Of a stretch of 21,289 nucleotides of DNA, positions 13,862 to 19,699 are shown one piece after another; the stretch's first letter is position 1; the number at the start of each line of letters is the position of its first letter. This DNA is from Candidatus Melainabacteria bacterium (GTDB lineage: Bacteria > Cyanobacteriota > Vampirovibrionia > LMEP-6097). The stretch spans positions 1 to 21,289 of the forward strand of contig JAPPOW010000174.1 of the NCBI GenBank assembly GCA_028817775.1. Direction: 5' to 3'. The translations under genes were made by a program, and so were the position numbers. Below the pieces are notes generated by a model. The model was not told where the DNA came from, did not search any database, and saw nothing but the letters and a program-made list of their open reading frames with translations.

Positions 13862-13890
13862 TTGAAAATCAGCTCAAATTGAGTCATAAT
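13862..13890 (+). promoter_or_regulatory. Promoter of the 253-aa gene (TTGAAA-N17-CATAAT)
   Basis: TTGAAA at 13862-13867, a 17-bp spacer and CATAAT at 13885-13890 form the best two-box promoter in the window. The predicted start, at about 13897-13900, coincides with the first base of the structured element at 13900, so that element would form the 5' leader. Confidence 0.55.
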
Positions 13891-13899
13891 CTATGTTCT

Positions 13900-14042
13900 A
13901 GGTGTTGTTCACAAAGTTCGAGAACAAGGCTTGCGAGCATGAAAAGTGCTTAAGCTACAGGTTCTATTTGCGTTCACCCGAAGTTTGCTGTAGCAAATGA
14001 GGGCTCGCGTAACGCAGTTATCGGGCTTTGTGAACAGCACCT
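13900..14042 (+). repeat. Structured RNA-like palindromic element, copy 2 (candidate 5' leader)
   Basis: The outer stem 13900-13925 with 14017-14042 has 25 of 26 positions paired, three as G-U on the plus strand and one G-A mismatch. The core matches 7473-7590: AAGGCTTGCGA, CCGAAGTTT, AAATGAGG, TCGC and TAACGC. The terminal hairpin is TTTGC-TGTA-GCAAA (13984-13997), compensatory to TTTAC-TTTA-GTAAA in the other copy. The outer arms are unrelated in sequence to those of copy 1. The element ends 13 nt before the downstream ATG. Confidence 0.8.
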
Positions 14043-14055
14043 AGGGATTGACTTG

Positions 14056-14817
14056 ATGCTGAATGCAGGCACTAATGCCAATGTAAACTATGGCAGCGCT
14101 AATGCCGCTACAACTAGTGGTGCGCAGAAGGCTAAGCAAGTATTTAATTTAAGTGCAAGAGTTGTTGCTGAGCAAAGACCACAGCAGCAAGTACAAAATA
14201 GGCAAATTGATCCAGCGGTTCTAGCTCGTATCGCACTTGAAGAAGAGCTCAAGCGCCGTGGAGGAGGCGGTGGTGGCTTCCGTAACTTTAATCCTCTTAA
14301 TTTTGTTCCTTATAGTTTTAAATTAATGTCAGCGGCAATGGAAAGAATGAGGCAAGCTTTCAATCAAGCCATGTCGCAGGCTTTCAATTTACCAGCTCCA
14401 GTTGCTAATGCAGTGCAGCAAGTGCAAAATTATGTCACGAATCTTTTTAATGCCCCAATTTTACAAAACTTCAATACAGCAATTAATCAAAGTTTCGCTC
14501 AATTAGCTCAAGCTTTGCAAAATCCTGGACAGACTGCTGCTAGGTTGGCTACTAATATAATGCAGCTGGCAAGTACTATGGCTAGTGCAGTAGCTGCGGG
14601 ACTCAAAAAAGTATTTGGCGATAAAGAAGAAGATCGCCTTGACCCTGATAATCAATATTTTCAGGAGGATGAAGGTTTCCTCAAAAGAGTTTGGGGTGTT
14701 TTTGCTGATGTGAGTAACGATGGTAATCAATCCAATGCCCGTAATATCAAATCACATATCGATAACCTAGCTAAGCAGGTAACTCATTTCTTTAATAAGT
14801 TTAGATTCGGTTCGTAG
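14056..14817 (+). CDS. Gln/Asn/Ala-rich protein of unknown function, 253 aa
   Basis: The ATG at 14056 is chosen over the TTG just before it. AGGGA lies 9-10 nt upstream as a weak ribosome binding site. The protein has a low-complexity N-terminus (NAGTNANVNYGSANAATT), a Gln-rich patch, then EEELKRR followed by six glycines at about 70. Next comes a long helical region of Ala/Gln/Asn-rich amphipathic repeats (AFNQAMSQAFNLPAPVANAV, AQLAQALQNPGQTAARLA), and then a charged C-terminal part (GDKEEDRLDPDN). No signal peptide, cysteine motif or catalytic motif is evident. A surface-associated or structural role is possible but unsupported. The stop abuts a palindromic repeat. Confidence 0.65.
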   Translation: MLNAGTNANVNYGSANAATTSGAQKAKQVFNLSARVVAEQRPQQQVQNRQIDPAVLARIALEEELKRRGGGGGGFRNFNPLNFVPYSFKLMSAAMERMRQAFNQAMSQAFNLPAPVANAVQQVQNYVTNLFNAPILQNFNTAINQSFAQLAQALQNPGQTAARLATNIMQLASTMASAVAAGLKKVFGDKEEDRLDPDNQYFQEDEGFLKRVWGVFADVSNDGNQSNARNIKSHIDNLAKQVTHFFNKFRFGS

Positions 14818-14959
14818 CGGTCATTGCGAGGATTCAGGGTCACCAAAGCCTAGCAGGCTATGGTGATGACAGGGAGCCCCGTCCCGTGACGAAGCAATCT
14901 AATGCATCGACAGAAACTATCCACTAGATTGCTTCGTCACAAGCTCCTCGCAATGACCG
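14818..14959. repeat. Palindromic repeat, GTCATTGCGAG family (branched copy)
   Basis: The outer arms CGGTCATTGCGAGGA (14818-14832) and TCCTCGCAATGACCG (14945-14959) pair perfectly. Inside are two separate arms. One is TCACCA...TGGTGA enclosing AGCC-TAGCA-GGCT at about 14840-14866. The other is GTGACGAAGCAATCTA (from about 14886) with its complement ending near 14940. It sits between the 253-aa gene, whose stop it touches, and the convergent murA. Confidence 0.85.
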
Positions 14960-14966
14960 GGTGATA

Positions 14967-16316
14967 TTAGTTCTTTATAGCTACTTCTGGAGCAAGCATT
15001 GTTGCACCAGGGTCAACACGTTTGATGCTTGCGCCAAGTGAAATAAATTTAGCTTCAAGGCTCTCATAACCTCTATCAAGGTGCTTGAGTCCACGTACTT
15101 CGCTTTTGCCTTTAGCTGCAAGGGCTGCAACAACTAGCGCTGCTGTACTGCGCAGGTCCTTACCTTCAATTGCAGTAGCAACTAATTCTTCAACACCTTT
15201 GACTACAGCTACTTTACCGTTGATTTCAACTTTAGCACCCATGCGTTTGAGTTCTTCAAAGTGTTGGTAGCGTGAGTCATATATATTTTCTACTACTACA
15301 CTAGTGCCTTCTGCAATAGTAAGTAGTGCTGAGAAGATTGGTTGAATATCGGTAGAGAAACCTGGGTACCAGACAGTAGTGATATCAGTAGCTTCAATTG
15401 TTTCGTTCTTAAGCTCAACTGAAATATCAACTAGCTCACGTCCATCAACTAAGTTACCACTGCCATGAATTTGTACGTTAGCACCAACATCCTCTAGTTT
15501 ACTCAAGAGTGATTGGATATCTTCTTCAATTACAGACTTAGCAATAACTTTGCCCTTGGTCATTACAGCAGCAATTAAGTAAGTAGCAGCTTCTATCCTG
15601 TCTGGAATAGTGTGGTGCTCAAAGCCTTTGAGTGACTGAGCTTCAACGCCATGGATATGAATATTGCTGGTGCCTGCACCGCGAATATCACAGCCCATCT
15701 TGTTAAGGAAGTTGGCGAGATCGATAATCTCTGGGTCTTGTGCTGCATTCTCAATGATAGTTTCACCTTCAGCCATTGTTGCTGCAATCATGATGTTCTC
15801 AGTCGCACCATTACTTGGAATATCTAAGTAGATCTTGGTACCAATTAATTTATCAGCTTTGGCAACGATATGACCTTGCTCTTCAGTGATCTCACAACCA
15901 AGAGCTTTGAGTCCTTTGAGGTGAAGGTCAACCTTGCGAGCACCAATATTACAACCACCAGGAAGTGCAACACGGGCTTCTTTGAATCTGCCAACCAATG
16001 CACCCAGACAAACAAAACTTGCTCTAAGCTTACTTGCTAAGCGAAGTGGTACGTAGTGACTAGAAAGATCTTCAGCATTGATGCTAATTGAGTTGCCTTC
16101 AAGCTGGGCTTCACCACCAAGTAAGTTGATGATCTCTGCCATATGCTCGATGTCAGAGAGATGTGGGACATTATCAAGACGAATAGTGCCCTGTGGTAAA
16201 AGTAAGGCTGCAGCAATTTGTTTCAGTGCCGAATTCTTCGCCCCAGAAATAACTAGTTCACCATTGAGTGGCTTGCCGCCATCAATCACTAAATACTTTG
16301 AATCTAAATCTACCAA
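14967..16316 (-). CDS. murA: UDP-N-acetylglucosamine 1-carboxyvinyltransferase
   Basis: MurA transfers enolpyruvate from phosphoenolpyruvate to UDP-GlcNAc, the first committed step of peptidoglycan synthesis in the cytoplasm. Substrate-binding K27-N28 lies in ISGAKNSALK. The catalytic loop is ALPGGCNIGARKVDLHLKGL with the PEP-binding cysteine C122 present, so fosfomycin sensitivity by C-to-D change is not indicated as lost. Later motifs include DRIEAATYLIA and TDIQPIFSALL. The length of 449 aa is slightly above the usual 420-435. The only in-frame start after an upstream TAA is TTG at 16316, with no clear Shine-Dalgarno sequence. It lies 102 nt downstream of glyA on the same strand and may be co-transcribed with it. 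Confidence 0.94.
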   Translation of the reverse strand: MVDLDSKYLVIDGGKPLNGELVISGAKNSALKQIAAALLLPQGTIRLDNVPHLSDIEHMAEIINLLGGEAQLEGNSISINAEDLSSHYVPLRLASKLRASFVCLGALVGRFKEARVALPGGCNIGARKVDLHLKGLKALGCEITEEQGHIVAKADKLIGTKIYLDIPSNGATENIMIAATMAEGETIIENAAQDPEIIDLANFLNKMGCDIRGAGTSNIHIHGVEAQSLKGFEHHTIPDRIEAATYLIAAVMTKGKVIAKSVIEEDIQSLLSKLEDVGANVQIHGSGNLVDGRELVDISVELKNETIEATDITTVWYPGFSTDIQPIFSALLTIAEGTSVVVENIYDSRYQHFEELKRMGAKVEINGKVAVVKGVEELVATAIEGKDLRSTAALVVAALAAKGKSEVRGLKHLDRGYESLEAKFISLGASIKRVDPGATMLAPEVAIKN

Positions 16317-16418
16317 TTAACGCTAACCCTTGTAAATCCTAAACGGACGTAGATAATCTGACGCCCTATAACTAGCTATTGTTCCATATTTTTGGCGTTT
16401 TAGCTAGGGTTTAAGATA

Positions 16419-17711
16419 TTAAACCTTGCTTAAGCATTGCTTTGCTTCGTAGAGCGGGAATTGCTCTGTAAGCTTATCGACACTTTGCTTGCAATAAGCT
16501 TCTGTCTCAGCGTCAATAGCACCAGAGTTCTGGGACATTGACTTAAGAATCCGGCTGATAACTTGCGCTACTTCAGCACTTGCAGCTTCATCAAAACCTC
16601 TAGTAGTGATAGCTGGAGTACCGATACGGATACCACTAGTCACAAAGGGACTCTCGGGATCATTTGGTACACCATTCTTGTTAACGGTGATACGGTGTTC
16701 ATCAAGTAGATTGCCAGCATCTTTTCCGGTGAGTTTTAAACTACGCAAGTCAAGCAAGATCAAATGATTGTCGCTACCACCTGAAACCATATCGATTCCA
16801 TTCTCGGTGAAAACTTTTGCCATTGCTTGAGTATTAGCAACGACTTGCTTCTGGTAGTCTTTGAAACTTGGGTCTAGTGCTTCTTTGAAACTAACTGCTT
16901 TAGCTGCAATTGCATGCATCAATGGTCCACCTTGAGAGCCTGGGAAAATTGCAGAGTTGAATTTCTTAGTTAGCTCCTCATCGTTCCAGAGAATGATACC
17001 ACCACGAGGACCACGCAAAGTTTTGTGAGTGGTGCTGGTAACCACGTCAGCATAAGGAATTGGACTAGGGTGCTCACCAGCTGCAACTAGTCCAGCGATA
17101 TGTGCCATGTCTACCATTAACTTGGCGCCGCACTTGTCGGCAATATCTCTAAATCTTTTGAAGTCAATCTGACGTGGGTAAGCTGAAGCGCCAGCGATAA
17201 TTAGTTTGGGTTTTTCAGCAAGGGCAATTCGCTCAACTTCATCATAGTCGATGTAACCCTCGTCGTTAACTCCATAGCTGGCAACCTCAAACCACTTACC
17301 TGAAATGTTTACTGCTGAACCATGAGTCAGGTGACCACCTTCTTTCAAACTCATACCAAGAAATTTATCGCCTGGTTCAAGTAAAGCCATAAAGGCTGCA
17401 GTATTAGCATTGGCTCCTGAGTGGGCTTGGACATTGGCGAACTTTGCGCCGAATAGTTTTTTGAGTCTTTCGATTGCAATTGTTTCAACTTCATCATGAA
17501 ACTCACAACCACTGTAATAACGTTTGTTAGGGTAACCTTCTGCGTACTTATTAGTCATGCAAGAACCTGTGGCTTGCATCACTGCAATACTTGTGAAATT
17601 TTCACTGGCAATAAGCTCGATATTGCTGTTTTGACGGGCTAATTCCTTGTTAATTAGAGAGTTTATCTCATCATCTACTTGGTCTAGGGGCTTGTTAATG
17701 TTGTTGCTCAT
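16419..17711 (-). CDS. glyA: Serine hydroxymethyltransferase
   Basis: This PLP enzyme converts serine and tetrahydrofolate to glycine and 5,10-methylene-tetrahydrofolate, the main one-carbon source. Motifs are ELIASENFTS near the N-terminus, TNKYAEGYPNKRYYSGCE (53-70), VQAHSGANANTAA, LMVDMAHIAGL, and the PLP lysine in VVTSTTHKTLRGPRGG (K230). The product is 430 aa, which is normal. A TAAAAT box ends 7 nt before the ATG, predicting a leaderless transcript. It lies upstream of murA on the minus strand and divergent from the 222-aa gene, with a multi-branched palindrome in between. Confidence 0.96.
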   Translation of the reverse strand: MSNNINKPLDQVDDEINSLINKELARQNSNIELIASENFTSIAVMQATGSCMTNKYAEGYPNKRYYSGCEFHDEVETIAIERLKKLFGAKFANVQAHSGANANTAAFMALLEPGDKFLGMSLKEGGHLTHGSAVNISGKWFEVASYGVNDEGYIDYDEVERIALAEKPKLIIAGASAYPRQIDFKRFRDIADKCGAKLMVDMAHIAGLVAAGEHPSPIPYADVVTSTTHKTLRGPRGGIILWNDEELTKKFNSAIFPGSQGGPLMHAIAAKAVSFKEALDPSFKDYQKQVVANTQAMAKVFTENGIDMVSGGSDNHLILLDLRSLKLTGKDAGNLLDEHRITVNKNGVPNDPESPFVTSGIRIGTPAITTRGFDEAASAEVAQVISRILKSMSQNSGAIDAETEAYCKQSVDKLTEQFPLYEAKQCLSKV

Positions 17712-17718
17712 AGGGGAT

Positions 17719-17724
17719 ATTTTA
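17719..17724 (-). promoter_or_regulatory. -10 box (TAAAAT) of glyA
   Basis: Minus-strand TAAAAT, then 7 nt (ATCCCCT), then the ATG at 17711. The -35 position would fall in the arm of the palindrome at 17739-17842. Confidence 0.6.
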
Positions 17725-17738
17725 GCATCTCAAATTTG

Positions 17739-17842
17739 GCATATGGTCGCTTTGCTCCCTGCAAATGCTTCGCTGCTGACAGCAGGCTTTGCCATAAGCA
17801 GGAGCGTTAGCTCCATATGCAGGGAGCAAAGCGACCATATGC
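17739..17842. repeat. Multi-branched palindrome, GCATATGGTCGC family, copy 2
   Basis: The outer arms 17739-17763 and 17818-17842 are a perfect 25-bp inverted repeat. Inner hairpins, read on the minus strand, are GGAGC-TAAC-GCTCC, GGC-AAA-GCC and CTGCT-GTC-AGCAG. It is inverted relative to the copy at 10149-10272. The loops differ between copies (TAAA/TAAC, TAC/AAA) while the stems are kept. Lying between divergent genes, it cannot be a terminator for either. Confidence 0.85.
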
Positions 17843-17865
17843 CTATTCTCCTCTATATAGACTAG

Positions 17866-17893
17866 TTAACCAGCTCTCAATACAACCAATAAT
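17866..17893 (+). promoter_or_regulatory. Promoter of the 222-aa gene (TTAACC-N16-AATAAT)
   Basis: TTAACC at 17866-17871 and AATAAT at 17888-17893 are 16 bp apart. The -10 box ends 6 nt before the ATG at 17900, close to leaderless geometry. Confidence 0.4.
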
Positions 17894-17899
17894 CTAAAT

Positions 17900-18568
17900 A
17901 TGGCTCACGCAAACATATTTGAACGAATAACTACCAATGATAAGAAGGAAAGCAGTTCTATGAACAAAAAAGCTCTTGAAACTATCAAGCTCCTTGGCGA
18001 GCAAGTAATCGAAATTAGAAAAATTATCACCCAGAAAGATGAGGTGATTGCAGAACTCAAGGCTGATATCTCAGCACTTCAAGATAGCCAGAATGACGCT
18101 AGTGCAGAAGTCAAGCTATTGAGAATTGATCAGCGCGATATGAATAAGCAATTGCGTGGTATCAAGGCTGCTGTCACTGGTCAAGAGTTAGCTCGCTCTG
18201 CAATGCCTGATGCTGAAGAATTTTCACACCGTGTGGTTGAGCGTTATGAACCACAAAAAATTGAGCAGCCAATGTCAAAGCCTAAAGGTCCAGTCTCACA
18301 AGAAGCAATGTCACAAGCAAATGCTGAAATGCCAAGAGTAAGTTCTGAAGCTGATATGAACAAGGCTTACCATACTATTAGTGATGCCATTAATACTGCT
18401 CGTACTAAGCTAGGATTGCCTCCCCATGAGGATTTGCCAGGGACTATTCAAGAACAAAATAGAATTTATTCAGAGGTTCAAAACCAAAAGAAACAAGCTG
18501 CTAAGTCAGTAGAGCAAACTGCCAAAGAATTTACTTTCGGTAGAATGCCAAGAATGCTTGATCTTTAA
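17900..18568 (+). CDS. Coiled-coil protein of unknown function, 222 aa
   Basis: The start at 17900 is supported by the near-leaderless promoter. An internal in-frame ATG at 17960, preceded by AAGGAA, could also initiate and would give 202 aa. Residues of about 22-95 form a strong coiled coil (IKLLGEQVIEIRKIITQKDE onward, with heptad Leu/Ile). A Pro/Met/Ser-rich linker follows at about 105-150, then a second helical segment and a basic end FGRMPRMLDL. There is no signal peptide or membrane segment. This layout suits an oligomeric scaffold or cell-shape factor, but no family is recognised. The stop overlaps the convergent 290-aa gene by 4 bp. Confidence 0.7.
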   Translation: MAHANIFERITTNDKKESSSMNKKALETIKLLGEQVIEIRKIITQKDEVIAELKADISALQDSQNDASAEVKLLRIDQRDMNKQLRGIKAAVTGQELARSAMPDAEEFSHRVVERYEPQKIEQPMSKPKGPVSQEAMSQANAEMPRVSSEADMNKAYHTISDAINTARTKLGLPPHEDLPGTIQEQNRIYSEVQNQKKQAAKSVEQTAKEFTFGRMPRMLDL

Positions 18569-19437
18569 TAAATATCCTCTAAAGCACCGCTACTACCAGG
18601 TCCAAAGGCATCCAACTGCTGTTGGATTTGCTCCTGGCGGTATTGAGCTGGGTCTAGTGGTTGCTGCAAGTATTGATCACCACCTCCATTGAGCTGTTCG
18701 ATTGCATATTGAAGATCTGCCATTTCCTGTTGGTGCTCTGCTTCAAGTTGAGCCTGACGTTGATCTTTCAAAACCTGTTCTTGCTTACGTTTTGCTTCCT
18801 CTTCTTTGCGTTCACGCTTTGATTTCTTGATTTCATGAGGAGCTGGCATTTTGGCGACAGTCGGCTCACGGTAATAGAGCTTATTGTCGATGCGGATACG
18901 CTTGGTTCTGATACCGTGTTTGCTAGGTATATCAAGCTCTAGGAAGTGAGCCACTTCCTTCTTCCTATCACCAATGGCGTCAGACTGCCTAAATAGAAAG
19001 CTTTTGTTGATGACATGTTTACCCTCGGTGATACGGTCATAAGCCAGTGAGGGATTGTAGTTGATGGATAGCTCTTCTAGGCGTTTATTTATGATCTCCT
19101 CAGTTTTAAATGGGTGAGTTTTGATAACTTTGCGGTTCTTAGCCTCTCTAACCCAGGCTATTTCTTCAATTGGGTTCTCTGAAGCCTCGTCATAGAGTGT
19201 GGTGATAGTCAAAACATCAGAGTTGCGCGGGATATGGATCGCTAATCTGAGTTCAAGAATTTTACTGAGGACGGGGTCAGCTGAGCCTTGACCTTTGAAT
19301 TTGCCATGAATTAGTACTTCCTCATTGATTAGAACCTTGGGTTGGTCCTTCTTTTGCTTCTTACGCCAAAAGAAGGCTTGAGAGGTATTTGGCTCAAAGA
19401 CTAGTAATATTAGTAGAATTAATGCGATTTTGCGCAT
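18565..19437 (-). CDS. Exported protein of unknown function, 290 aa
   Basis: A clear signal peptide (MRKIALILLILLVFEPNTSQA, cleavage likely after residue 21) leads to a basic FFWRKKQKKDQPK. The middle domain, about 34-195, looks like beta-rich periplasmic sequence (KVLINEEVLIHGKFKGQGSA; LRLAIHIPRNSDVLTITTLY). A long Lys/Glu/Gln-rich helical segment at about 205-250 (HEIKKSKRERKEEEAKRKQE) precedes a Gln/Pro/Gly-rich tail. The function is unknown, and a periplasmic or envelope location is inferred. The ATG is fixed by TAAAAT ending 7 nt upstream. The gene is convergent with the coiled-coil gene. Confidence 0.75.
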   Translation of the reverse strand: MRKIALILLILLVFEPNTSQAFFWRKKQKKDQPKVLINEEVLIHGKFKGQGSADPVLSKILELRLAIHIPRNSDVLTITTLYDEASENPIEEIAWVREAKNRKVIKTHPFKTEEIINKRLEELSINYNPSLAYDRITEGKHVINKSFLFRQSDAIGDRKKEVAHFLELDIPSKHGIRTKRIRIDNKLYYREPTVAKMPAPHEIKKSKRERKEEEAKRKQEQVLKDQRQAQLEAEHQQEMADLQYAIEQLNGGGDQYLQQPLDPAQYRQEQIQQQLDAFGPGSSGALEDIY

Positions 19438-19444
19438 GTCGACT

Positions 19445-19450
19445 ATTTTA
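19445..19450 (-). promoter_or_regulatory. -10 box (TAAAAT) of the 290-aa exported protein gene
   Basis: Minus-strand TAAAAT, then 7 nt (AGTCGAC), then the ATG at 19437. Confidence 0.6.
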
Positions 19451-19476
19451 ACATCCTGTTAACTTATAAAACAGTC

Positions 19477-19629
19477 GTCATTGCGAGGAACGCTAGTGAC
19501 GAAGCAATCCAATGCACAAGCCATAAATTCCACATTAAATTGGGGACCTTGCAGGTCCAAGATGGGTCCTAACTTCATTTCTATTAACAAAGGTGTGCCA
19601 CAACCATCTTATGCTGCGCTCGCAATGAC
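19477..19629. repeat. Palindromic repeat, GTCATTGCGAG family, with a replaced right half
   Basis: The ends GTCATTGCGAG (19477-19487) and CTCGCAATGAC (19619-19629) pair perfectly, and flanking AAACA/TGTTT extends the match. The left inner arm GTGACGAAGCAATCCAATGCA is present, but its complement is missing. In its place are about 95 nt of sequence not seen elsewhere in the window, including a small hairpin GGACC-TTGCA-GGTCC (about 19544-19558). It lies between the divergent 290-aa and protease genes. Confidence 0.8.
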
Positions 19630-19685
19630 TGTTTGGCTTACTAAAGTTCACCTAGCTATCAGCCGATATATCTAGATAGTTTGGT

Positions 19686-19690
19686 GGAGG
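19686..19690 (+). promoter_or_regulatory. Shine-Dalgarno sequence (GGAGG) deciding a TTG start
   Basis: GGAGG lies 9 nt upstream of the TTG at 19700. That start gives a well-formed signal peptide (MIRRLIFSLILILVFVLG), so TTG is taken as the initiation codon. Confidence 0.6.
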
Positions 19691-19699
19691 ATCAAGCTA

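Noticed and set aside
14818..14959. Palindrome as a bidirectional intrinsic terminator between the 253-aa gene and murA
   Set aside because: Neither side has a run of T after the stem, and the same family also occurs next to gene starts (8341, 19477), so a terminator role is not supported by sequence.
17739..17842. Palindrome as an operator for a dimeric regulator of glyA
   Set aside because: The 25-bp arms with branched interior are far larger than typical operators, and a second copy lies between mrdA and gpmI with no shared regulatory logic.
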